Assembly: GCF_000244955.1 (NCBI RefSeq)
Contig: NZ_CM001439.1
Span: 4,769,234 to 4,833,233, forward strand
Reading direction: 5' to 3'
DNA length: 64,000 nucleotides
Origin: Saccharomonospora marina XMU15
Lineage (GTDB): Bacteria > Actinomycetota > Actinomycetes > Mycobacteriales > Pseudonocardiaceae
Shown here: positions 1 through 8,219 of the stretch, in pieces
Position numbering within the stretch: the first letter of the stretch is position 1
Layout: every line of letters starts with the position of its first letter
Translations under genes and position numbers: made by a program
The notes under the pieces: generated by a model
Seen by the model: only the letters and a program-made list of their open reading frames with translations
Database searches by the model: none
What the model was told of the DNA's origin: nothing

Positions 1-1250
1 CACACCTGTACTCGGTCACACCACTGGCCTGGGCCATGCGGACAGCTGGTCACGAGGTACGAGTTGCCAGTCAGGTCGAACCGACCCTGCTGTCACTGGA
101 TGACATCGCCGCCACCGGCCTGCACGGCGTGTCGATCGGCCCACCCGCGAGCCTTCCCACAATCGTGGATGACGCCATCTCGAAGTGGGACATGAGCAAC
201 GCGCCCCCGTATGTTCCGGGCCAGCAGTCCGTACAGGAGGACTACGCGAAGGACGATCCGCTCGCCGAGCTCACGATGCTGGTGGAGCACGCATACCCGA
301 CCTTCGGCCCGGATTCGGTGATCGACGACTTCGTCCGCCTGACCCGAAGCTGGAAACCCGATCTGGTCGTCTGGGACGGCACGGTGCTGCCTTACGTCGG
401 ACCGATCGGCGCGCTCGCATGCGGCGCGGCGCACGCGAGGATCATGTTCGGCACCGACGCGTTCGTACAGTTGCGCGACGCCGCTCGCCGGCAGCGACCG
501 GACCTCGACCCGGTCCGCGACGGCATGGGGCCTGTACTGGACAGGTACGGCCTCGACTACACCGACGACCTTCCTGTCGGGCAGTGGACGATCAACAGCA
601 TGCCGCCGTGGACCTGGCGTCCGGCAGGCATGTCCTACCTCGATATGCGCCCGATCGCGTTCAACGGCCCACACCCGGTGCCGGAATGGGTATACGAGCC
701 GGCGCCACGACGGCGAGTCTGTATCAGCCTCGGGACGTCGGCGCAGCTGACGGGCTCGGGAGCTTCGGCCGCGGACCTACTCGAAGCGGTCGCCGACCTC
801 GACGTCGACGTGATCGCGACCCTCGACCGCAACCAGTTGGCCGGCGTCGCGGCCGTGCCGGACAATGTCCACGCGGTTGACTTCGTGCCACTGACCGCAC
901 TGCTCGGCAGCTGCGCGGCGATCGTGCACCACGGCGGCTCGGGGACGGTTACGTCGGCGCTCGAGAACGCCGTGCCGCAGTTGATCGTGCCGAGTGACCT
1001 CGGTGGCCAGAAGTGGTGGGCACCCGTAGCCCATGCCAACGGCATCGAGGCAAGAGGCGCGGGTCACTACGTGTGCGACACGCCGCAGTTGACAGGGGCG
1101 ATCCTGCGCGACCACCTGGTCAAGGTGCTGCAGGACCCCTCGTACGCGGAGAACGCGGCCGAACTGCGCACCGAGCTGTTTTCGGTGCCCAGTCCCAACG
1201 ACGTCGTGCCGGAGATCGTGCGCCTGACCGAGGAGTATCGACCCCGCTGA
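1..1250 (+). CDS. EryCIII/DesVII-type glycosyltransferase, 5' end missing
   Basis: GT1-family natural-product glycosyltransferase, expected to move a sugar from a dTDP-deoxysugar onto an aglycone in the cytosol. The frame is open from base 3 (HLYSVTPLAWAMRTAGHEV), so the ATG at 36 is internal and roughly ten N-terminal residues lie outside the window. Near the C-terminus is the nucleotide-sugar signature HHGGSGT followed by PQLIVPSD; PVGQWTI and the SWKPDLVVWD segment resemble EryCIII/DesVII. Members of that subfamily usually need a P450-like helper (EryCII/DesVIII type), and none is seen in the window. It converges with the leftward sugar operon. The sugar and acceptor cannot be read from the sequence. 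Confidence 0.88.
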   Translation, partial: HLYSVTPLAWAMRTAGHEVRVASQVEPTLLSLDDIAATGLHGVSIGPPASLPTIVDDAISKWDMSNAPPYVPGQQSVQEDYAKDDPLAELTMLVEHAYPTFGPDSVIDDFVRLTRSWKPDLVVWDGTVLPYVGPIGALACGAAHARIMFGTDAFVQLRDAARRQRPDLDPVRDGMGPVLDRYGLDYTDDLPVGQWTINSMPPWTWRPAGMSYLDMRPIAFNGPHPVPEWVYEPAPRRRVCISLGTSAQLTGSGASAADLLEAVADLDVDVIATLDRNQLAGVAAVPDNVHAVDFVPLTALLGSCAAIVHHGGSGTVTSALENAVPQLIVPSDLGGQKWWAPVAHANGIEARGAGHYVCDTPQLTGAILRDHLVKVLQDPSYAENAAELRTELFSVPSPNDVVPEIVRLTEEYRPR

Positions 1251-1347
1251 AGCGGCCGAGCACGGTGGCACCGCCGCGGTTGGTGAGCGGGCTGGACGCG
1301 GAATCGCTGAGCCTGCGGCGGCCAGTTCCGTACCGGGCGACCCGGAC

Positions 1348-2466
1348 TCAGGCGGCGAGCCGGGCCAAGCCGGCCGCGATCTCCGACGGCGCCGGTTGTA
1401 CGGACATCTCGTGCGCAACGCGGGTCGCCGCGTCGGCATAGCGACCGGTCGACAGCAAGCGGTGGCAGCGATCGCCGATCACGGCCGCGGTCAGCTCCTG
1501 CGGATGCAGGATCATGCCCGCGCCCGAGCGTTCCACGGCCTCGGCGTTGTCGAACTGGTCGTCGAACACCGGGAGCACCAGCTGCGGGAGATTCGCCGCG
1601 AGTGCCGTGAGGGTCGTGCCTTGCCCACCGTGGTGAACGGCGGCGACACAGGTACGCATCACTTCGGAGAGCGGCATCCGACCGACGTGGCTGACCGAGG
1701 TGGGCAACCGCGGCCAGTCGGCCACGACCTTCTCGTCCACGGCCACGACCACCGTCAGGCCCAACCGGGCGAGGTTCTCCAGCAGGGTCCGTACCACACC
1801 GGACACGTCGTCCAGGTAGGCCTCGGGCAGCACGGTGCCGAACGTGACACACACCCTTGGCGGGCCTTCCCCGCGCAACGCCCAATCCGGCACCGGCGTG
1901 TCGCCGTTGTAGTCGATACTGCGAATGCTCTGGTGGCTCGCCGCATACGGCAGCCGCAACGTCGGTGGCCACGGGTTGATCACCCAGTCCGGTACCGGTA
2001 ACGCGTTCCCCGGCCCGGCCGCTCCCAGCACCTGCGTGGCGGCGATTCGATACTCGCGAAGCTCGGCAACCCCCCAGTGCAGCTCGGCGAACGGAATGCC
2101 ACCGGCCGCCGCGACCAACGGGCCCGCGGTTTCGGCACGCTCGCACACCACGACGTCCGGCCGCCAGGAGTCGACGAGCTTGCCCAGCTCCGGCAAGGCC
2201 TGCTCGCTGGCCCTGGCGAAAGCCTGGCCATGGGCGTACCGCCGATCCGCAAGGCTGTAGTGCCTTGTCGCGGCGAACGCCTCTGCCAGAAAATCGGCAG
2301 GCGGGCCGCACGCGGTGACCGGTAGGCCCGCCCTCGTCGCTACGGAGACAAAGTTCTCGGCCGTGGCGACAAGTACCTCGTGACCGGCGAGCCTGCACGC
2401 CCACGCCAGCGGCACCAGCGGGAAGAAGTGTCCTGACAGCGGCTGGGTCGTGAAGAGAATTCGCAC
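1348..2466 (-). CDS. GT1-family (macrolide-type) glycosyltransferase
   Basis: A 372-residue glycosyltransferase of the activated-deoxysugar type. The N-terminus has the acceptor-domain signature (FTTQPLSGHFFPLVPLAWA) and the C-terminal domain has HHGGQGT with PQLVLPVFDDQFDNA, the usual diphosphate/nucleotide-sugar site. The GTG start shares a base with the stop of the upstream methyltransferase (TAGTG), so the two are probably translationally coupled. It is the last gene of the leftward P450-aminotransferase-methyltransferase operon, so it is a good candidate for attaching the amino sugar made by its neighbours. It differs clearly from the EryCIII-type enzyme on its left and does not obviously need a helper. 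Sugar specificity is unknown. Confidence 0.88.
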   Translation of the reverse strand: MRILFTTQPLSGHFFPLVPLAWACRLAGHEVLVATAENFVSVATRAGLPVTACGPPADFLAEAFAATRHYSLADRRYAHGQAFARASEQALPELGKLVDSWRPDVVVCERAETAGPLVAAAGGIPFAELHWGVAELREYRIAATQVLGAAGPGNALPVPDWVINPWPPTLRLPYAASHQSIRSIDYNGDTPVPDWALRGEGPPRVCVTFGTVLPEAYLDDVSGVVRTLLENLARLGLTVVVAVDEKVVADWPRLPTSVSHVGRMPLSEVMRTCVAAVHHGGQGTTLTALAANLPQLVLPVFDDQFDNAEAVERSGAGMILHPQELTAAVIGDRCHRLLSTGRYADAATRVAHEMSVQPAPSEIAAGLARLAA

Positions 2467-3200
2467 TACGACTTCCGAACTCCGACGAACAGGCCGGGGC
2501 TGTTCGGCCTGCCCGCCAGCTCCAGGCCCGGTATCAGCTCGACCGAACAGCCTGCTCGCTCGAATGCCTCTTCATAGTCCTCTCGGGCGAACAGACACAC
2601 GAACAGCACCTCGGTGAACTCGGAGATCCCGGACGAGTCCGCGACGACGAATCTGATCTCGTGCCGGGTCTTGCTGCCCTGCCGCGAAGACTGCGTGATC
2701 CGTGCGATGACCCGGTCCTCCTCCTTGACCAACGCGCCGCCTGCGTGCCCGTCAAGAAAACTCTCCGGAAAGAACCACGGTTCGACGACCAGCACCCCAC
2801 CTGGAACGAGGTGTGCGGTCATTCGGCCGATAGCCGCGATCAACTCGTTCCTGTCCGCCACGCAGGCCACCGAGTTGCCCACACACACGACCGCGTCGAA
2901 CGATCGGTCGAGCTCGAAGTCGCGCATATCGCCGCTGTGTATCGCAACCGCCGGTAACCGGGACACCGCGATGTCACGCATGGCAGGTGCGTACTCGAGC
3001 CCTTCGACGGTGTCGAACAGCTCGCCGAACGCCTCCAGATGCGCGCCGGTGCCGCACGCGACGTCCAGGAGCGAGTTCGCCGCCGGCATCCTGGCACGCA
3101 CGACATCGGTCAGCCGCCGCGCCTCGTCCTCGAAATCCTTACCACGGCCCCGAAAGACGGGTTCGTAAAGCCTGGCGTGCTCCGGCCCGTACTCGCTCAT
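2466..3200 (-). CDS. dTDP-aminosugar N,N-dimethyltransferase (DesVI/SpnS type)
   Basis: SAM-dependent methyltransferase of 244 residues. Motif I reads LLDVACGTGAHLE, followed by the acidic GLEYAP and the SGDMRDFEL segment. The central VVEPWFFPESF and the C-terminal FERAGCSVELIPG and GLFVGVR blocks match the DesVI/TylM1/EryCVI/SpnS family, which methylates the amino group of dTDP-amino-dideoxyhexoses twice. The start overlaps the upstream aminotransferase by 4 bases and the stop touches the glycosyltransferase start. Together with the aminotransferase this implies a dimethylamino sugar (desosamine- or forosamine-like). The exact sugar is inference. Confidence 0.9.
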   Translation of the reverse strand: MSEYGPEHARLYEPVFRGRGKDFEDEARRLTDVVRARMPAANSLLDVACGTGAHLEAFGELFDTVEGLEYAPAMRDIAVSRLPAVAIHSGDMRDFELDRSFDAVVCVGNSVACVADRNELIAAIGRMTAHLVPGGVLVVEPWFFPESFLDGHAGGALVKEEDRVIARITQSSRQGSKTRHEIRFVVADSSGISEFTEVLFVCLFAREDYEEAFERAGCSVELIPGLELAGRPNSPGLFVGVRKS

Positions 3201-4357
3201 CGGACTCCCCGTGCCGCATCGGTAGCTTCGGCCGTCACGACCTCATGCAGCGCGGAAGTGACGGTTTCGACATCTGCGTCGGACAACTCCTGGTGCAGTG
3301 GCAGGCACAGCGTCCTCGCCGAGGCGTACTCGGCGCCGGGCAACTCGACCTTCGCCCCGTACGCGGGCACCTTGTGCAGCAACTCGTACCGGAACGTCGT
3401 GTAGATGCCGCGGTCGTAGAGCTCCCGTGCGACCGTGTCGCGGACCGAGGGCGCCAGTTGCACCCAGTACAGGTAGTGCGACGTGACATGCCCGGCGGGC
3501 ACGGGCGGCGCGAGCACGAGGCCGGGAACGGAAGCGAGCGCGCGGTCGTACTCGGCCGCGATCTCACGCCTGCGGGCCACTGCCTCCGGCAACCGCGAAA
3601 GCTGCACGAGCCCGATGGCGGCGAAGACATCGTTCATGATGCGCCGAGGGCTGAACGAACAGACGTCGAACTCCCACCACCGCGTTGCCGCACGCCGTGC
3701 CTCGTCGAAACCGCTGCGCTGCTCCAAGCCGAGGTAGGCCAGCTTCGCCGCCTTCTCGACGAGGGCCGGATCGCGGGCATACAGCATGCCGCCTTCCACC
3801 GCTACAGCGATCTTGCCGTGGTCGAAACTCCACACCGCGATGTCGCCGAAGGTCCCGGCAGGTTTGCCGGCCACGGACGACGCTTGGGCGTTGGCGGCGT
3901 CCTCGATCAGCCACAAGCCACGGTCGCGACAGAGTTCGGCGATCTCGGCGATCGCCCCGGGCTGTCCACCGTAGTGCAGCACTGCGACCGCCTTGGTCCG
4001 TTCGGTCAGCGCGGCGGCCACGTTCGCGACGGTCGGGTTCAGCGTGCGCCCGTCAACGTCGCAGAACACCGGGCGGGCGCCACGAGCGGCGATCGCGTTC
4101 GCCACTCCCACGAAGCTCACCGAAGGCAGCACCACCTCGTCACCAGGGCCGACCTCGATGAGCTCCATCGCCACGAAAGTGGCGGCGGTACAGGAACTGA
4201 GAGCCGTCACCTGCTCCGCGCTCGCACCGATGTGGTCGGCCCATGCCCGCTCGAACAACTCGACCTTCGTTCCCTTGCCGACCCACCTGCTTTCGAGAAC
4301 CTCGCGAACAGCTGCCAGTTCCTCGTCTCCGAACGACGGCTGGAATATGTTGATCAT
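3197..4357 (-). CDS. PLP-dependent dTDP-ketosugar aminotransferase (DesI/SpnR type)
   Basis: DegT/DnrJ/EryC1-family aminotransferase of 386 residues that would replace a sugar keto group with an amino group, using PLP. The expected Schiff-base lysine is in WSFDHGKIAV, and the VLPSVSFVGVANAIAARGAR and PVFCDVDGRTLNPT blocks closely resemble the C-4 aminotransferases DesI and SpnR. The ATG follows the P450 stop by 13 bases behind a purine-rich GGGGAAG. It overlaps the N-methyltransferase by 4 bases. A C-4 role is favoured by resemblance; C-3 amination cannot be excluded without a structural or phylogenetic comparison. Confidence 0.9.
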   Translation of the reverse strand: MINIFQPSFGDEELAAVREVLESRWVGKGTKVELFERAWADHIGASAEQVTALSSCTAATFVAMELIEVGPGDEVVLPSVSFVGVANAIAARGARPVFCDVDGRTLNPTVANVAAALTERTKAVAVLHYGGQPGAIAEIAELCRDRGLWLIEDAANAQASSVAGKPAGTFGDIAVWSFDHGKIAVAVEGGMLYARDPALVEKAAKLAYLGLEQRSGFDEARRAATRWWEFDVCSFSPRRIMNDVFAAIGLVQLSRLPEAVARRREIAAEYDRALASVPGLVLAPPVPAGHVTSHYLYWVQLAPSVRDTVARELYDRGIYTTFRYELLHKVPAYGAKVELPGAEYASARTLCLPLHQELSDADVETVTSALHEVVTAEATDAARGVR

Positions 4358-4370
4358 CTGCTTCCCCGCG

Positions 4371-5612
4371 TCAGGCCGAGGCCGAGGCGGCGGGCTTCAG
4401 CACGAGTGGCACCGAGCGTCGCCCGTTCATGATGAAGGATTCCTGCGGCTCGATCGCGTCCGCCTCGACGGCGAGGTCGAGTTCGGGAAATCGCTCGAAC
4501 AGTGCCGCGAGGGCAACCTCCGCTTCGAGTTCGGCAAGCGGAATCCCGACGCAGCGGTGGATGCCGTAGCCGAAAGAAAGGTGTTCCTTTTCCGCCCGCA
4601 TGACGTCGAACACGTCCGCGGTCTCCCCGTGTAACGCCGGATCACGGCCGATGGCGGCGTAATTGACCAGCACCGGGTCGCCCTTCGCTATGGTCACGCC
4701 ACCGAGCTCGACGTCCTCGACCGCGAACCGGAACGGCAGGTGTGCCACGGGTGCCTCCAGGCGGGCGGTTTCCTCGATCACCGCGCTCCACGGCACCCGC
4801 CCTTCGCGCACCAGTTGCAGCTGTGCGGGATTTCGCAACAGCTGCACGACCGCGTTGCACAGCAGGTTCATCGGGGGTACGGTTCCCGCGGCCCGCATGA
4901 AATGCAGTGTGCCCACGATCTCGTCGTCGGTGAGCCGTGCTCCGTCCCCGTCCCGTGCCGCGATCAGCGCGGAGGTCAGGTCGTCGCCCGGTTCGCGGCG
5001 CTTGACCTCGACGAACGCGTGGATGGCCGCCAGCCAGCGCTGGAAGCGAGCCGCTCTCTCCTCGGGTGAGGCGTTGGTATCGACGTTGATCTCCGTGCCG
5101 GTGAGCATCTCGCTACCGGCGGTCTCCGTTACCCCGAACAGATCGCAGATGACCTGAGTGGGAAACGGGTGAGCGAATGCCGACCTCAGGTCGATCACCT
5201 CACCCGGGCTGGTCGCGTCCAACTCGTCGAGCAGAACGGCGGCCGCCTTCTCGACGCTCGGCCGCATCGACCGCACCCGGTGCGCGGTAAAGGCTTTCAA
5301 CGTCAACTTCCGCAGCCGCGAATGCTCCTCGCCGTAGCTGCCCGCGATGTTGCGCATGAGCGCCCAGTCCAGCAGTGGGAAACCCGAGGGGACCCTGCCT
5401 TCGGCATAGTCCGTCCAGTGCCGCCGCGCGTCCTTGGAGAATCTGGGGTCGGCAAGGGCGAGTTTGGCTTCCTGGTAGCCCACGATCGACCACGCCCGAA
5501 CGCCTCCGGGAAGCTCGATCGAACCTACCGGTCCATGTTCCCGGATCCGTCGGGCCTCACCATGTATGTCGCTGCCGAAAAGGTCGATGACAACAGGGCT
5601 ACGCATGTCCAC
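4371..5612 (-). CDS. Cytochrome P450 with unusual I-helix
   Basis: A 413-residue soluble bacterial P450, first gene of the leftward sugar operon. The haem-binding loop FGYGIHRCVG with Cys354 is complete, and the ExxR motif is at 281-284. The I-helix, normally AGxxTT, reads AAGTVPPMN at 241-249, so the acid-alcohol pair used for oxygen activation is replaced by Val-Pro. The GTG start sits 6 bases behind GGGAGG. It could be a tailoring hydroxylase or epoxidase with altered proton delivery. A structural partner for the EryCIII-type transferase is less likely, because such helpers normally lose the haem cysteine. Confidence 0.88.
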   Translation of the reverse strand: MDMRSPVVIDLFGSDIHGEARRIREHGPVGSIELPGGVRAWSIVGYQEAKLALADPRFSKDARRHWTDYAEGRVPSGFPLLDWALMRNIAGSYGEEHSRLRKLTLKAFTAHRVRSMRPSVEKAAAVLLDELDATSPGEVIDLRSAFAHPFPTQVICDLFGVTETAGSEMLTGTEINVDTNASPEERAARFQRWLAAIHAFVEVKRREPGDDLTSALIAARDGDGARLTDDEIVGTLHFMRAAGTVPPMNLLCNAVVQLLRNPAQLQLVREGRVPWSAVIEETARLEAPVAHLPFRFAVEDVELGGVTIAKGDPVLVNYAAIGRDPALHGETADVFDVMRAEKEHLSFGYGIHRCVGIPLAELEAEVALAALFERFPELDLAVEADAIEPQESFIMNGRRSVPLVLKPAASASA

Positions 5613-5733
5613 GGAAGGCCTCCCAGTGCGGAACTGATCTCGCTGGCCCGAGAATATGCGGGATGGAACCGTAAGGATTATCCGGAATTGCTGAACATGC
5701 CTTTTCCACGGCGATTCGCCCGCAAAGCACGGC

Positions 5734-5770
5734 AGAAAAGGGCTCGGCCGGCGGTTTGCCGGCCGAGCCC
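5734..5770 (-). terminator. Intrinsic terminator after the YceI gene
   Basis: A perfect 13-bp stem (GGGCTCGGCCGGC, 5740-5752, pairing with 5758-5770) with a 5-base loop. Read leftward, it is followed by CTTTTCT, a short U-tract. It lies 30 bases past the stop of the leftward YceI gene and separates it from the P450 operon. Confidence 0.8.
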
Positions 5771-5799
5771 TGATCCGTCGCCGCTGCGAGCCGGCGATG

Positions 5800-6357
5800 T
5801 CACTGCGTCAGTGCGGCCTCGATCTCCAGCAGGATATCGACCTTGTCGCTGATGACGATCTTGCTGTCAGCGGCGAGCCCGAAGTTGACTCCGAAGTCAC
5901 TACGATTGATCGAGGTCCGGCCCTCGAAACCGATCCGCTGCTCCCCTGCCAGACCCGTGGGATCGAGGCCGAGGAACTCGAGCTGGATCTCGATCGCCTT
6001 CGTGATGTCGCGGATCGTCAAGTCGCCGTCAAGGACCCATCCACCCTCCACGGAGCGAACACCGGAACTCACGAAGGTCATCTTCGGCGATTGCTCGACG
6101 TCGAAGAAGTCGCTGGTCCGCAGGTGGTCGTCCCGCATCTGGTTGCCGGTGCTGACTGATGCCAACTCCACCGAAACCCCGACCGAGGACTGAAGCTGGT
6201 CCTCCTCGATCCTGATCTCGCCGCTGAAGTCGCTGAACGTGCCACGCACCTTGCTCATCAGATGCCGCACAGCGAACCCCATGACACTGTGCGCTGGGTC
6301 GATGACCCAGGTCCCGGCCGCAACCCCAGGCAAGGGCTGAGCTTTCGTATCCGTCAT
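5800..6357 (-). CDS. YceI-family polyisoprenoid-binding-like protein
   Basis: A 185-residue YceI-domain protein, a lipocalin-like barrel thought to bind isoprenoid or other amphipathic ligands. The family start TWVIDPAHSVMGFAVRHLMSKVRGTFSDF is recognisable, as are the conserved FFDVEQSPKMTF and ITKAIEIQLEF segments. The ATG at 6357 was chosen over upstream in-frame starts because GGAGGA lies 8 bases before it and the domain begins shortly after. No signal peptide is visible, so it is probably cytoplasmic. It may have no role in the surrounding cluster. Confidence 0.85.
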   Translation of the reverse strand: MTDTKAQPLPGVAAGTWVIDPAHSVMGFAVRHLMSKVRGTFSDFSGEIRIEEDQLQSSVGVSVELASVSTGNQMRDDHLRTSDFFDVEQSPKMTFVSSGVRSVEGGWVLDGDLTIRDITKAIEIQLEFLGLDPTGLAGEQRIGFEGRTSINRSDFGVNFGLAADSKIVISDKVDILLEIEAALTQ

Positions 6358-6650
6358 CTTTCGTTGTCCTCCTCGAGGTCTTGTCGCGGCCGCGCGTGCC
6401 CGGCCGATTCTCACATCCGGGCAGGCTCCGGTCATCTTCCAGCTTGCGGTTGCGGTGGTCATCTCCCGCCGTGCGGTGACGGCAGTCCGCCACGAAGAAC
6501 AGCGAAGACGGCAGCGCAGGAGTTGTCCCCGCCCCCCGCTTCGGGCGCAGGATTGGTCAGGGCTGTGGCGCTCGATCGCACATTCGGTGGCGGCCGCAGG
6601 GGAATCTTGGAGGCAACGCCTTCCAACAGCCGGACCTTGGGAGGATCGAT

Positions 6651-7922
6651 ATGGCGACTGGCCCGACGCACGAGCCGGACTGTCGATGCCGGATCTGCGG
6701 CAGCTCCGTCCGGGAGTTCTTCGATTTCGGAATGCAGCCGGTGGCGAACGGGTTCGTGTCCGAGGAGCAGCTCGGTCAGGAGTCGTTCTTCAGGCTGTCG
6801 GTCGGGGTGTGCACGAACTGCACGATGGTCCAACTGACCCAAGAGGTGCCGCGGAGCACACTGTTCCATGCCGACTACCCCTACCGGTCGTCCGGTTCGG
6901 CGATAATGCGCGAACACTTCGAGAGCTTTGCCCACTCATTGCTGCACGAGGAGTTGAGCGGACCCGATCCGCTGGTCGTCGAGATCGGAAGCAACGACGG
7001 CATCATGCTCAAGAAGGTCAGCGACGCCGGCGTACGGCACGTTGGGGTCGACCCTTCCGCTGCAGCCGCGAAGGTCGCCGCGGCGAAGGGCGTCAACGTC
7101 CGGGTCGAGTTCTTCGAGGAGTCGTCGGCGGCGGCGATCCGGGACGAGTACGGCCCGGCGGACGTGATCTTCTCTGCCAACACGTTCAGCCACATAGCCG
7201 ACATCGGGTCCGTACTCAACGGCGTGGACATCCTGCTGGCCGGGGATGGGACCTTCGTGTTCGAGGACCGCTACCTCGGCGACATCGTAGCCAAGAACTA
7301 CTTCGATCAGATCTATGACGAGCACTTCTACCTCTTCTCCGTGGCCTCGGTGCGCACCATGGCCGCTCGCCACGGTTTCGAGCTCGTCGACGCCACAAGG
7401 CTGCCCGTGCACGGCGGATCTGTCAGATACGTCCTCGCCCGCGCGGGGTCGCGGCCCACCCATCCCAGGGTTGAGCTGTTCCTCCGGGATGAGGATGGCA
7501 ACGGCATCACGGCCATGGAAACCCTCACCAGGTTCGGCGAGAACATCGACCGGATCCGGCACGACCTCGTAACGCTGCTGCGGGATCTGCGAGCGCGAGG
7601 CAAGCACGTCGTGGGTTACGGCGCGACCTCGAAGAGCACCACGGTGCTGAACTACTGCGGAATCGGGACCGAGCTGATCCCTCGCATCTGTGACTCGACC
7701 CCGGAGAAGCAAGGCACCTTCACCCCCGGAGTGCACATCCCGGTGACACCCCCGGAAACTTTTCACGACCCGTTTCCGGACTACGCGTTGCTCTTCGCGT
7801 GGAACCACGCCGAGGAGATCTTCGAAAAGGAGACCGAATTTGTCCGCAACGGTGGTGAATGGATCCTCTACGTGCCACGGGTCCACATCCACCGGCCCGG
7901 CTCGCTGCCCGTCGTGGCGTGA
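6651..7922 (+). CDS. NDP-hexose C-methyltransferase (TylCIII/EryBIII type)
   Basis: A 423-residue enzyme with the three-part layout of sugar C-3 methyltransferases. The N-terminal zinc module has CRCRICG and CTNCTMVQL, the central SAM domain has VVEIGSNDGIMLKK, and the C-terminal half (VGYGATSKSTT) matches the Methyltransf_14-type domain. Family members methylate dTDP-4-keto-2,6-dideoxyhexoses at C-3, as in mycarose or vancosamine pathways. The start has GGGAGG 6 bases upstream. Its presence beside the amino-sugar genes suggests either a second, branched sugar or a branched amino sugar. The other sugar genes (dehydratase, reductases) are not in the window. Confidence 0.9.
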   Translation: MATGPTHEPDCRCRICGSSVREFFDFGMQPVANGFVSEEQLGQESFFRLSVGVCTNCTMVQLTQEVPRSTLFHADYPYRSSGSAIMREHFESFAHSLLHEELSGPDPLVVEIGSNDGIMLKKVSDAGVRHVGVDPSAAAAKVAAAKGVNVRVEFFEESSAAAIRDEYGPADVIFSANTFSHIADIGSVLNGVDILLAGDGTFVFEDRYLGDIVAKNYFDQIYDEHFYLFSVASVRTMAARHGFELVDATRLPVHGGSVRYVLARAGSRPTHPRVELFLRDEDGNGITAMETLTRFGENIDRIRHDLVTLLRDLRARGKHVVGYGATSKSTTVLNYCGIGTELIPRICDSTPEKQGTFTPGVHIPVTPPETFHDPFPDYALLFAWNHAEEIFEKETEFVRNGGEWILYVPRVHIHRPGSLPVVA

Positions 7923-8000
7923 CTCCTGCGCGGAGCAGCGGTGCTGCTCCGCCGCCAGGCGATGGTAGCGCTACCAACTCACCACACGGAGTGTGATTCG

Positions 8001-8219
8001 ATGACCAGGAAACCGGCCTGGCGAAAAGGACCACGCAAGTCGTGGCGTCGCTATGCCGTCACCGACGAGGCATCCGAACTCGCACTCCAGAGGTGCGACC
8101 CGGACGCCGAAGCCTCGCGCACACCACAGCTTGCCCATGGCTTCCGTTGGCGGGACCTGGTCGCGGAAATCGAGGCCGAGCGAGCCTTTCGCGAGGAAGG
8201 CGAGGTGCGGGCCGCATGA
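8001..8219 (+). CDS. 72-residue basic protein coupled to carboxylase beta subunit
   Basis: Small protein with a strongly basic N-terminal half (RKPAWRKGPRKSWRR) and an acidic C-terminal helix (LVAEIEAERAFREEGEVRA). The ATG at 8001 is preferred over one at 7941 because the upstream residues look non-coding. Its stop overlaps the start of the carboxylase (ATGA at 8216-8219), so the two are probably made together. Actinobacterial acyl-CoA carboxylases use a small epsilon subunit of this size encoded beside the beta gene, but the sequence does not show the usual epsilon pattern. An epsilon-like role is only inference. Confidence 0.6.
   Translation: MTRKPAWRKGPRKSWRRYAVTDEASELALQRCDPDAEASRTPQLAHGFRWRDLVAEIEAERAFREEGEVRAA

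Noticed and set aside
93-674. Long antisense frame across the first glycosyltransferase
   Set aside because: Shadow of the real gene; high-GC coding sequence opens frames on the other strand and this one has no protein signature.
4371-5612. P450 considered as the EryCII/DesVIII-type helper
   Set aside because: Helpers have lost the haem cysteine; Cys354 and its loop are intact here.
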